Shown here in pieces: positions 20,730 to 30,268 of a stretch of DNA of 64,000 bases. The number at the start of each line of letters is the position of its first letter. Positions within the stretch are counted from its first letter, which is position 1. Below the pieces are notes generated by a model. That model did no database searches. It saw only the letters and a list, made by a program, of their open reading frames with translations, and was not told the DNA's origin. A program made the position numbers and the translations under genes. Origin of the DNA: Candidatus Dechloromonas phosphorivorans (GTDB lineage Bacteria > Pseudomonadota > Gammaproteobacteria > Burkholderiales > Rhodocyclaceae); assembly GCA_016709495.1 (NCBI GenBank), contig JADJMS010000047.1, positions 1 through 64,000 of the forward strand. The letters are read 5' to 3'.

Positions 20730-20760
20730 AAGCCGGTTGACCTTAACAACCGGCTTTTTT
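20730..20760 (+). terminator. rho-independent terminator
   Basis: Ten-base stem AAGCCGGTTG / CAACCGGCTT (20730-20739 and 20747-20756) with a seven-base loop and a run of T. It ends the Cys-repeat gene and lies against the 3' end of the convergent DUF3820 gene. Confidence 0.9.
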
Positions 20761-20974
20761 ATCGCTTGCGCAGTGGCTTTAACAAATCGGATAACCCATT
20801 GTGATCAATCTCCTGCATCAAGGCCAGCAGGCGACCAATTTCACCGGAAGGAAAACCTTCGCGGGCGAACCAGTTGAGGTAATTGCCCGGCAAATCGGCG
20901 ATCAGCACGCCTTTGTGTTTGCCGAATGGCATGCTGGTCGTAACCAGGCGTTGCAGGTCTTCAGGTTGCATCAA
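20759..20974 (-). CDS. DUF3820 family protein
   Basis: This is a 71-residue protein of the DUF3820 (putative quorum-sensing-regulated virulence factor) family. The typical core MPFGKHKGVLIADLPGNYLNWFAREGFPSGEIGRLL is present as a whole. It is small, soluble and of unknown role. It is convergent with the Cys-repeat gene and may share a transcript with the TSUP transporter that ends upstream on the same strand (46-base gap). Confidence 0.88.
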   Translation of the reverse strand: MMQPEDLQRLVTTSMPFGKHKGVLIADLPGNYLNWFAREGFPSGEIGRLLALMQEIDHNGLSDLLKPLRKR

Positions 20975-21019
20975 TGGTGCCGAAGCGTTGATTGGGCAGC
21001 CATTGTGCCAAATCGTGGA

Positions 21020-21790
21020 TCAACCGTGCAGGATCATCCATAGCGCCGTCGCCAGCAGCATGACGGAAAAGCCTGCACGCAAGCGTCTTTCCGGCAGTTT
21101 ATGGGCGAATTTGACGCCGGCTGACACGGTGAAAGCCCCGCCCAGCGCGAGCAAAATGCCCATTTTCCAGTCCACAAACCCGGAACTGGAAAATGTCAGC
21201 AAGGCGATGACCGAACTGGGCGTCACCAGCGCCAGCGCGTAGCCCTGCGCCATGGATTGTGACTGACGGAAAAATGTGACAAGAATGGGCGGCACAATGA
21301 TGCCGCCTCCAATGCTGATCAAGCCCTGGCAGGTACCGCCGATCAGGCCAACGAGTGGAATCAGGCGCTCCGGCAAGGCAAATTCAAAGCGGCCGGGTTT
21401 TGCCCGCAACCCCCACAAACTGTGCACGGACAGCCATAGCAGAAATCCACCAAAGTAGCGGCGCAATTCGCTGGAGGTGAGATTGCTGGCGTAATACGCC
21501 GCGATGGTCGTCGCCGATGCCGCGCATAGAACAAGCAAGAACGTGCGTAGTTTGGGTAGAGGCTGGCGCTGGCTGTAACGCCAGAGGGCGATGGATAAAT
21601 TCGGCACCATCATGACCAGCGCCGTCCCTTGGGCCAGTTTTTGGTCCATGCCAAAAAGGCCGACCAGAACAGGAATAGCGATAATCCCGCCGCCGATACC
21701 AAAGATTCCTCCGCCAAAACCGAGTAGCGCCCCCAAACATAGCGGCAGAACAAAACTTAGCAGGACTAGCATGAGGAGACTCTGCAACAC
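21020..21790 (-). CDS. TSUP (TauE/SafE) family permease
   Basis: This is a 256-residue membrane protein of the sulfite exporter TauE/SafE family. These transporters move sulfur-containing or organic anions across the inner membrane. The two family repeats are visible as LGFGGGIFGIGGGIIAIPVLVGLFG near the N-terminus and GTCQGLISIGGGIIVPPILVTFF after the midpoint, with about eight helices. The substrate cannot be deduced. The frame is intact. Confidence 0.9.
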   Translation of the reverse strand: MLQSLLMLVLLSFVLPLCLGALLGFGGGIFGIGGGIIAIPVLVGLFGMDQKLAQGTALVMMVPNLSIALWRYSQRQPLPKLRTFLLVLCAASATTIAAYYASNLTSSELRRYFGGFLLWLSVHSLWGLRAKPGRFEFALPERLIPLVGLIGGTCQGLISIGGGIIVPPILVTFFRQSQSMAQGYALALVTPSSVIALLTFSSSGFVDWKMGILLALGGAFTVSAGVKFAHKLPERRLRAGFSVMLLATALWMILHG

Positions 21791-21857
21791 GGCTTGCCAG
21801 CATACCGCTTAGACCAAGCTTTGAAATATTGTGGGTTTCCACAGACTTTTTTGATGT

Positions 21858-21892
21858 GTTACGGTCAACCGTGAAATTGCCCTGATTTTTTT
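21858..21892 (+). repeat. USS-like element 3 (core GTTACGGTCAAC)
   Basis: Exact core at 21858-21869, with AAATT at 21874 and ATTTTTTT at 21885. It is intergenic, between the divergent TSUP and lipoprotein genes and just upstream of the latter's start. Confidence 0.75.
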
Positions 21893-21915
21893 CAAAATGA
21901 ATGGATCAAGAAACC

Positions 21916-22797
21916 ATGCCCGCATCGCTGATTCGACTATTTTTGATCGCCCTGCTCTTGCCCCTGTTCGGCGGCTGCGCATCGCGTGGTATTCCGCAAA
22001 CTGAAAGTACTGGCGAACAAGCAGCAGCTCGCGCCTTGTTGCAAAAATCGGCAGAAGCGCATGGGCTGGCCGCATTTCGTCAGATCAACGATCTCAATGT
22101 CGGTTATGCCGGCGAGTGGTATGGACTAGCCAGCCGCGTACAGGCAACCCTGGTCGATCCCGAGTTTCGTCAGGGATCGCAGGAAAGAATTCTGCTCAAG
22201 GAGCCGGGCACCATCAGCCAACGCCACAGCGGCCCACTAGGCAGTAAGCAAGTGGTCCGCACACAAAATGGTGTGCAGGTTTATTACAACGATGTGCCAG
22301 CCAGCAACCCGGATGTGCTTGCGGCTGCAGCATTGGTTGCCGATGGCTACCGCCTTTTCCTGACCGGGCCTTTTTACTTTCTCGACGGCAATTTGAGCCT
22401 GGAAACGGCGGCCAGCGAAGACGTCGAAGGCCGTTCCTGCTTCACGTTGGTTGCGGTGCGTCGTCCTGGACACGGGCTTTCTGCCGAAGATCGCTACCAG
22501 TTGTTCATCGACAGCGAAAACCACCTTCTGCGCCGCGTTCGCTTCACGATGGAGGGATTGGCCTCAACCCAGGGCGCCATTGCTGAAGTCGATTTTTTTG
22601 ATCATCAGGAGATCGCTGGCGTGATCTGGCCAACCCGTTTTTATGAACGCCTGCGCAAACCGATTCCCAATTTGCCGGTGCATGACTGGCGCCTGAACGG
22701 GCTTGACATCAATCGCGGGCTGAGCGAAAGCGATATTTCCGGGAAAATGTTCTCACCTAAAGCCGAAGCGGCTGCCAAGCCACTCCCCAAGCGCTAA
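21916..22797 (+). CDS. putative lipoprotein of unknown function
   Basis: The product is about 293 residues from ATG 21916. The signal peptide ends in the lipobox LFGGC, so the mature protein starts at Cys and is probably membrane-anchored. The body contains ARALLQKSAEAHGLAAFRQINDLNVGYAGEW, a pattern seen in outer-membrane-lipoprotein sorting-like (LolA/LppX-like) beta folds that bind lipids, and later beta-rich sequence such as FFDHQEIAGVIWPTRFYERL. The similarity is only by pattern, so no function is assigned. An alternative start at 21901 would add five residues before the signal peptide. Confidence 0.78.
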   Translation: MPASLIRLFLIALLLPLFGGCASRGIPQTESTGEQAAARALLQKSAEAHGLAAFRQINDLNVGYAGEWYGLASRVQATLVDPEFRQGSQERILLKEPGTISQRHSGPLGSKQVVRTQNGVQVYYNDVPASNPDVLAAAALVADGYRLFLTGPFYFLDGNLSLETAASEDVEGRSCFTLVAVRRPGHGLSAEDRYQLFIDSENHLLRRVRFTMEGLASTQGAIAEVDFFDHQEIAGVIWPTRFYERLRKPIPNLPVHDWRLNGLDINRGLSESDISGKMFSPKAEAAAKPLPKR

Positions 22798-22803
22798 GCA
22801 GGC

Positions 22804-24025
22804 TTAGGCCTTGAGCGGTTTGTCGTGCACCACAAGTTTGGCGACAAACCAGATCGCCACCAGGTTCGCCGCAATGGCGACCAGACCAACCAGCGGATAG
22901 CCCTGCATTTTTCCGCTGGCGTCTACAGTGATCAGGAAGCCGGCAAGGGTCGTGGCGAGTCCCATGGAAACCGACTGCACAGTACCGTTGAGCGACATGA
23001 AAGTGCCGCGTAAATTGGGTTGTGCCGCCGAAGTGATGAGTGCCATCCCCGGAATCATCCGCCCCGAAATCAGGACGAAGAAACAGGTGGTACAAATCAC
23101 CCAGACCCACAACGGCACCACCCCGATGTTGGTCAAAACCAGCAAGGGAATCATGGCGGCACAGGCTGCCCAGCGATAAACCCTGGCTTTGCCGTATTTG
23201 TCCGCCCAATGGCCGATAAAACGCGCGCTAAAGAATGTCGCACCGCCGCCAAACAGATAAACAATGGGCAGATCGAGTTGTGAAATGCCGACATTACCCA
23301 CGGCATAGACCGTGATGTAGGGAATCACGGTAAAGCCGGAAAACATCAGCAAGGGCTGAAAAGAGCAAGGCGCGCAGATGATTGGGATCGCCCAGCACAG
23401 AAAAAATATCCGAGAACAGATGCGCTCGTTTTTGTTCATTCAGATGATGGTGCAGTTCCGGGAGGAAACGGAAGCCGACAAAAATAAAGACCAGGCTCAA
23501 GCCGGCGATCATGAAAAATGGTGTACGCCAACTGAATTGATTGGCCAGCCACAACGAGAGCGGTACGCCGGCTACCGTGGCAATCGAGAAAGCCGTGGCG
23601 ACCAGACCGCTGGCTCGCGCCCGTCGTATATAGGGAATGGCATCGCCGATCATGGTTTGCACCAGCGCGCCCATGATGCCGCCGAAGATTCCGGCAAAGC
23701 CGCGCGCCACCATCAGGCTCGTGTAGTTGTTCGCCAGACCACACGCCAGCGTTGATAAACCGAAAAGCACGAAGCCGATCAGCAACAGGCGTTTGCGCTC
23801 GAACAGATCGACAAATGTCGCCGCCAGCAGGCCGGAAATTGCCGCACTGAAACTGTATGAGGCGACCAGCAGGCCAAACTCATGCGTGCCGATTCCGAAG
23901 TCCTTCATCAATATCGGACCGAGCGGCATCATGATCATGAAATCGAGAATGTGACTGAACTGGATGCCCGCCAGCGTCAGCAGGAAAAACCGTTCGCGGC
24001 TGGGGGAAAGCGAAATGGGCATCAA
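22804..24025 (-). CDS. major facilitator superfamily transporter, one frameshift
   Basis: This is a twelve-helix MFS carrier, probably of the drug:H+ antiporter type related to AraJ. The N-terminal half opens FFLLTLAGIQFSHILDFMIMMPLGP and has the loop motif DLFERKRLLLIGFVLFG. The C-terminal half includes SGFTVIPYITVYAVGNVG, WADKYGKARVYRWAA and LISGRMIPGMALITSAA. The frame shifts near 23345 between the halves (LRALLFSAL joins LLMFSGF). The combined length of about 406 codons is normal. The substrate is unknown. Confidence 0.87.
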
Positions 24026-24103
24026 AGTACTTTGTGAGGAAATTTGTATTGAGCGGAACAGCCGCTTCTTGTGATTATCGACGGTCTGACTTGCTGAGTC
24101 TGC

Positions 24104-25027
24104 TTAATTTTCTTCATTGCGCTCTGTGCTTGAAGTCGGCGGCAAATATTCCGGGCGCAGCGCCAGCCCGGTTTTCAGCGCTTCCAGCAGGAGGCGAACC
24201 TTGGGCAGCGCATAGCGCCGTTGCGGGTAGACCGCCCATACGGCGGTATTCGGTGGCTGATTGGCCTCAAGCAGCGAAACCAGTTCGCCCCGGCGCAAGA
24301 GATCAAGCACGTAGTAATCCGGCAACTGACTCAGGCCGAAACCGCGCAGCGTGGCATCGAGTACCGCTTGCCCGCTATTGCAGCGCCAGTTGCCGCTGGG
24401 CCGAAACTGATATTCCTGCGCACCCTGCTGGAACAGCCAGATGTCGCTAGTGCCGATCAGACAGTTGTGCTGCTTCAATTCCGACAAGGTATGCGGCCGG
24501 CCATAGCGTTCGAGATAAGCCGGGGCGGCACATAGATAGAGCGAACGCGGGGCAAGACGGCTGGCAACCAGGCTGGATTCGCTCAAACGGCCAAGACGGA
24601 TGGCCAGATCAAAGCCCTCGTGGATCATATCCAGCGTGCGATTGGTCAGTTCGATATCGACTTTCAGCAATGGATACAGGGCCATGAAATCATTGACCAG
24701 CGGCACGATGAAACGCTCGCCATACGCCACTGCGGCTGTCATGCGCAAGAGACCAGTCGGTGCGCTGTGCAAGGCACCCATGGTCAGAAAGGCTTCGTCG
24801 CGCTCCTCGATCAGGCGCTGGCAACGCGTGAAGAAAGTTTGCCCGGCTTCGGTCAGCGAGACCCGGCGCGTTGTCCGATAGAGCAGGCGCGCCTGCAAAC
24901 GCTCTTCCAGCGCGGCGACCTGCCGGCTGACATGCGATGAGGAAAGGTGCAGACGCTCGGCAGCCCGCGAGAAGCTGCCACACTCGGCGACGGCAACGAA
25001 TTCATCCAGGCCTTCCCAACGACTCAT
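24104..25027 (-). CDS. LysR-family transcriptional regulator
   Basis: This is a 307-residue LTTR. The N-terminal helix-turn-helix reads GLDEFVAVAECGSFSRAAERLHLSSSHVSRQVAALEERL, followed by the linker helix and the periplasmic-binding-like effector domain (from about residue 90, GLLRMTAAVAYGERFIVPLVNDF). It is divergent from frmA with a 123-base gap that must hold both promoters. That arrangement is common for LysR regulators of glutathione-dependent formaldehyde dehydrogenase, so control of frmAB is plausible though not shown. Confidence 0.93.
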   Translation of the reverse strand: MSRWEGLDEFVAVAECGSFSRAAERLHLSSSHVSRQVAALEERLQARLLYRTTRRVSLTEAGQTFFTRCQRLIEERDEAFLTMGALHSAPTGLLRMTAAVAYGERFIVPLVNDFMALYPLLKVDIELTNRTLDMIHEGFDLAIRLGRLSESSLVASRLAPRSLYLCAAPAYLERYGRPHTLSELKQHNCLIGTSDIWLFQQGAQEYQFRPSGNWRCNSGQAVLDATLRGFGLSQLPDYYVLDLLRRGELVSLLEANQPPNTAVWAVYPQRRYALPKVRLLLEALKTGLALRPEYLPPTSSTERNEEN

Positions 25028-26266
<1,239 letters not shown>

Positions 26267-26281
26267 GCACGGAAAAACCTG

Positions 26282-27074
26282 ATGAATCTCGACAATATCT
26301 CCTGCCAAAGAGCTTTGGCGGCTGGCAAAAGCGCTACCGCCATCGCTCCAAAACGCTCAATTGCGACATGGTGTTCTCCATCTATCTGCCGCCGCAGATC
26401 GAACAGGGCGAAAAACTGCCGGTCCTCTACTGGCTATCCGGCCTTAGCTGCACTGACGAAAATTTCATGCAGAAGGCCGGTGCGCAACGTATCGCCGCCG
26501 AACTCGGCATCGTCATGGCGACTGGGATTTCGGCCTCGGCGCCGGCTTCTATTTGAACGCCACGCAAATGCCCTGGGCGCAGCATTACCGGATGCACGAC
26601 TACGTGGTGCATGAACTGCCCGCGCTGATCGAAGCCAGCTTCCCGGTTTCCGACCAGCGCGGCATCAGCGGTCATTCAATGGGCGGCCACGGTGCCCTGG
26701 TCTGCGCCTTGCGTAATCCCGGACGTTACCAGTCGCTTTCCGCCTTCGCACCGATCTGCAACCCGATGGCTGCGCCGTGGGGTGAAAAAGCGTTTTCCCG
26801 TTATCTGGGTGAAGATCATTCAAGCTGGCGCGAGTGGGATGCCAGCCTGTTGATTGCCAATGCCAGCGAGAAATTACCCATCTTCATCGATCAGGGCGAC
26901 CGCGATGATTTTCTGGCGATTCAATTGAAGCCGGAAGCTATCGAGTCAGCGGCCAAACTCGCCGGTCATCCGCTGACCTTGCGCAGGCAGGCCGGCTATG
27001 ACCACAGCTATTTCTTCATTGCCAGTTTCATTGAGGATCACTTGCGCCACCACGCGATTTCGCTGAAGGCGTGA
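26282..27074 (+). pseudogene. frmB: S-formylglutathione hydrolase with frameshift and short internal deletion
   Basis: This is the second step of formaldehyde detoxification, a serine esterase of the alpha/beta hydrolase fold. The N-terminus MNLDNISCQ ... [28 protein letters not shown] is split by one missing base near 26310. The middle [33 protein letters not shown] joins directly to [22 protein letters not shown]. The stretch of roughly fifteen residues that normally follows (starting APDTSPRG) is absent, with a frame change at about 26520. The nucleophile elbow [10 protein letters not shown], the catalytic Asp (DQGDRDDF) and His (GYDHSYFF) are present. Enzyme function from this sequence is doubtful unless the gap is an assembly fault. 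Confidence 0.88.
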
Positions 27075-27097
27075 GGAAACTACAAAACCACCACCGC

Positions 27098-28628
27098 TCA
27101 CAAACATTCGATCCCGACGCGAATTTCATCCGCCCTGTTCTGTGCAGCATCCAGGGCTGCCGGGGTCATTTTGGCGAGCTGGCGATAGACCATACCCAGC
27201 CGTGGGTTGGCCGACAGGCGTTCGCCGTTGCGTGCAAAAAAATCCCAGTACAGCGCATTGAACGGGCAGGCCCGCTCGCCGACGCGCGCCTTTTTTATCG
27301 TAATGGCAGCATTTGCAGTAATCGCTCATGCGGTCGATGTAGGCGGCGCTTGAGACGTAGGGCTTGGTGGCGAGCCTTCCGCCATCGGCGAACTGGCTCA
27401 TGCCGACGGTGTTGGGCAGCTCGACCCACTCAAAGGCGTCGATATAAACGCCGAGATACCAGCCATGCACCGCCGCCGGGTTCAGCCCGGCGAGCAGTGC
27501 GAAGTTGCCGATCACCATCAGGCGCTGAATGTGATGGGCGTAGGCGTGTTCGAGCGACTGGCCGATGGCGTGGGCCAAACAACGCATTTTGGTCTCGCCG
27601 GTCCAGAACCATGAGGGCAGCGGCAACTGGTGATCAAAGTAGTTTTCCGCTTCGTAACCGGGCATGTTGGCCCAATAGACACCGCGCACGTATTCACGCC
27701 AGCCGAGAATCTGCCGGATGAAACCTTCCGCCGCCGCCAGCGGCACGCGGCCTGATTCGTGGGCCGCAACGGCTTTGGCGACAACCTCACGCGGATTGAG
27801 CATCTTGGTATTCAGCGCAAAGGAAAGCAACGAGTGAAAGAGCCGCCAGGCCCTAACCGTCAGCGCGTCCTGGAAATCGCCAAAATGCGGCAGGGCTTCA
27901 GCGATGAAATCATCTAGTTGCAGCAAGGCTTCGGCCCGGTTTAGCGGCCACAAAAAGCACTGTGCGTTCGGCTCGCCAAAGCTGGCCACGCCGGCCTGCT
28001 GGATGCTTTGCCACAGCGCTGAATGATCGTGCTCGCTACGCCAGTCGGCTGGCTCGCGCGGCAGGCCAGGCCAGGGCTTGCGGTTGTCGTGATCGAAATT
28101 CCACTGGCCGCCTAGCGGCTTGCCGATGCCGCTCATCAACACGCCATGACGCATCCGCATCTGGCGGTAGAAATGTTCCATTAACCATTGCTTGCGCTCG
28201 GCGAAAAGCTCCGCTGCTTCGTCGCGGCGGCTGTAGAAATGTTCGCTATCGACCATATGGCCGGGAATGGCGAGCTGGCTGGCATAATTGGCAAGTTCCT
28301 GATCAAGCCGCCATTCATCGGGTGCCTGATACTCAAAGGCACAGGCCGAATATTCGGCGATCAGCGCATCGAGATTGGCCGGCAGAGACTGGCGGTTGGC
28401 TGGGTCGTCAATCGCCAGATAATGCACGCGATGCTCAGCCAGCCGCAGTTGTTCGGCAAAGTCGCGCATGGCGGCAAAGATGGCGATGATTTTCTGGGCA
28501 TGGTGCAGGACGTAATCGGTTTCCTGACGAACCTCCATCAGTATGTAAACCGTGCGGTCATCAACTGGCGAGAACCAGCTATGTTGCGTATTATGCTGAT
28601 CACCGAGGATCAGACGGATTGTGGTCAT
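27098..28628 (-). CDS. FeS cluster cryptochrome/photolyase (PhrB-type), one frameshift
   Basis: This is a member of the deoxyribodipyrimidine photolyase-related family (FeS-BCP), FAD enzymes that repair UV lesions, (6-4) photoproducts in the studied Agrobacterium PhrB. The start ATG 28628 overlaps the DUF2256 stop. Features are RLILGDQHNTQHSWF, the FAD-binding helical domain (GWREYVRGVYWANMP; HHIQRLMVIGNFALLAGLNP). The C-terminal Cys set YCKCCHYDKK ... GERACPFNALYWDF matches the 4Fe-4S ligands. A base is lost in an A run near 27295. In the corrected frame the gene ends VGIECL and stops at 27098. The total of about 510 codons is normal. Confidence 0.92.
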
Positions 28629-28771
28629 GATTTTCCCTGGCGATTTCGCCGGCAATGTTCGGAGCAATATTTAACCTCTGCCCAAACTGCAGCCCATTTT
28701 TTGCGCCAAAAATACGGTCGACCGCAACAAATGCAGATTTTGCTCAGCAGTTGTGATTTCAGGTGGGTCAT
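28625..28771 (-). CDS. DUF2256 small zinc-ribbon-like protein
   Basis: This is a 48-residue gene directly upstream of the photolyase, sharing an ATGA overlap. It starts MTHLKSQLLSKICICCGRP. It contains the DUF2256 pattern CxxCGRPYFWRKKWAAVW followed by YCSEHCRRNR, that is two Cys pairs likely to bind zinc. DUF2256 genes are repeatedly found next to photolyase/cryptochrome genes, which supports the call. One USS-like repeat is inside the gene. The upstream region has a 17-base inverted repeat (28816). Confidence 0.92.
   Translation of the reverse strand: MTHLKSQLLSKICICCGRPYFWRKKWAAVWAEVKYCSEHCRRNRQGKS
28697..28728 (-). repeat. USS-like element 4 (core GTTGCGGTCGAC)
   Basis: Exact core on the minus strand (28728-28717), followed on that strand by ATTTT at 28713 and AAAAAA at 28702-28697. 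It is inside the DUF2256 gene. Confidence 0.7.
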
Positions 28772-28815
28772 AAGCTTGCTTTCAAATTGCTTGGACAATT
28801 TTACATCAATGTTTA

Positions 28816-28832
28816 TTTTGTCCTAGACAAAA
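28816..28832. promoter_or_regulatory. inverted repeat TTTTGTCCTAGACAAAA, likely operator
   Basis: A perfect 7+7 inverted repeat with a 3-base spacer, in the 128-base gap between the divergent DUF2256-photolyase and DUF3429 genes. A dimeric regulator site is the simplest reading. Photolyase/DUF2256 genes are light- or oxidative-stress-controlled in several bacteria (MerR-type LitR/CarH or ECF sigma), which makes a light-responsive regulator a candidate. Related sequences occur at 39858 and 43594. Confidence 0.55.
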
Positions 28833-28899
28833 CAATATCAGCGCCGCACAATATTGCTCATGAAATACGCTCTTCGTCACCCAGCCCCGTGAGGAAATC

Positions 28900-29382
28900 A
28901 TGACCACAGCCCCCGCCACCCTGCACCGCCCGCCCAATACCGTTGCATGGCTTGGCTACGGTGGTCTCCTTCCCTTCCTGTTCTTGATGCCGGCGAGCCT
29001 GATCGACCAGCAACACTGCAGGGTCTGGAGCGATGCCCTTTATAGCTATGGCGCCATCATCGTCAGTTTCATCGGCGCATTGCACTGGGGTTTTGCGATA
29101 GCCATGCGCGAACTTGGCGACAAACAACGCTCGGTACTTTATATCTGGAGCGTCATCCCGGCATTGATGGCATGGCCGGCGCTGATGGTTTCGCCAATTC
29201 TGGCCGGGCCACTACTGGTTATCGCCTTTATTGCGCATTACGTGCAAGACCATCGCCTGTCCAGTCAAGTGAAACTCCCAGACTGGTATTTGCCCTTGCG
29301 CTTTCGTCTGACCAGTGTCGCCTGCATTTGCCTGATTACCGGGATTTACCCATCGATCAAGGATTTCATGGCAACGACTTGA
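28900..29382 (+). CDS. DUF3429 family membrane protein
   Basis: This is a 160-residue membrane protein with about five helices. The family features are WLGYGGLLPFLFLMPASL at the N-terminus and YSYGAIIVSFIGALHWGFA in the centre, followed by WSVIPALMAWPALM. The function is unknown; DUF3429 genes are often found with photolyase or other light-stress genes. It is divergent from DUF2256-photolyase across the inverted repeat at 28816, so shared control is likely. Confidence 0.9.
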   Translation: MTTAPATLHRPPNTVAWLGYGGLLPFLFLMPASLIDQQHCRVWSDALYSYGAIIVSFIGALHWGFAIAMRELGDKQRSVLYIWSVIPALMAWPALMVSPILAGPLLVIAFIAHYVQDHRLSSQVKLPDWYLPLRFRLTSVACICLITGIYPSIKDFMATT

Positions 29383-29614
29383 GACAACAGTGATGAAGTA
29401 CAGCCATCAGGCGCGTCAAATCCGCGTCGACCAAGGTCAAATGACCGACTCCATTTTTGAAGTCAGTGAAATGGTCGTTCAGAGCCGCGTCATTTTTCGC
29501 GGTGTCAATGTGCCCTATGTCTCGACTCCAGTACGATCTGAGCAGGCAGCCCGATACCGGGGCTGCGCCTGACCTGACCCTGCGCCTTTAAACCCTGATC
29601 TGACTTGGCCGAAG
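29383..29614. other. 232-base interval with no confident gene
   Basis: A 60-codon plus-strand frame (29390-29572) has no recognisable family. On the minus strand an open stretch ending at 29368 reads NDHFTDFKNGVGHLTLVDADLT, which faintly resembles the C-terminal end of an alpha/beta hydrolase and may be a gene remnant. YbbA-type ABC genes are often divergent from an esterase gene (tesA), so a decayed neighbour is conceivable. The interval should also contain the promoter of the ABC gene. Confidence 0.3.
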
Positions 29615-30268
29615 ATGCTTGAGATAACTTCCCTGTCGCGCAGTTTCAATGGCCGAGTGGCGCTGTACAGCACCTCGCTCAAGCTGCGCGATGGTGAGTA
29701 CGTGGCGATTATCGGCGAATCCGGAGTCGGCAAATCGACCCTGCTCAACCTGATTGCCGGCCTCGACCGCGCCGATCACGGCAGTGTCGTTCTCGATGGC
29801 GAAAACCTGTCTGGCCTCGACGAAACCGCCTTGACCCGCTGGCGGCGGAACAAACTGGGCTTTGTTTTTCAGGCCTTCCACATCCTGCCGCACCTGACCC
29901 TGCTGCAAAATGTGGCGCTACCACTCTGGTTGCAAGGCAATTCGGGCGCCGCTGCAGATAACACCGCGCAGCAAATGCTCGATGCCGTCGGCCTTGGCGA
30001 GCGCACCACCAGTTGGCCGCATGAATTGTCCGGCGGCGAATTGCAGCGGGTGGCCATTGCCCGCGCGCTGGTTCATCGTCCGCGCATGGTGCTGGCCGAC
30101 GAGCCGACCGGCAATCTCGACCCGGCCAATGCGGTGCGCGTCCTCGCCCTGCTCGGTGAACGCATCCGTGCGGTCGGGGCAATCGGCATTCTGGTCACGC
30201 ACTCCCGCGAAGCAGCAGCAACGGCGGACCGCATCCTGCAACTGACGCCCGACGGCCTGCAGGAATGA
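29615..30268 (+). CDS. ABC transporter ATP-binding protein (YbbA/LolD/AttE type)
   Basis: This is a 217-residue ATPase for an FtsX-type permease. Walker A is GESGVGKST, the Q loop KLGFVFQAFHILPHL, the signature LSGGELQRVAIARAL, Walker B RMVLADEPTGNLD, and the switch His VTHS. The frame is intact. Its TGA overlaps the ATG of the permease. Together with the AttH-like gene downstream the set resembles the att/ybbAP systems thought to act on envelope lipids or lipoproteins. Confidence 0.93.
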   Translation: MLEITSLSRSFNGRVALYSTSLKLRDGEYVAIIGESGVGKSTLLNLIAGLDRADHGSVVLDGENLSGLDETALTRWRRNKLGFVFQAFHILPHLTLLQNVALPLWLQGNSGAAADNTAQQMLDAVGLGERTTSWPHELSGGELQRVAIARALVHRPRMVLADEPTGNLDPANAVRVLALLGERIRAVGAIGILVTHSREAAATADRILQLTPDGLQE

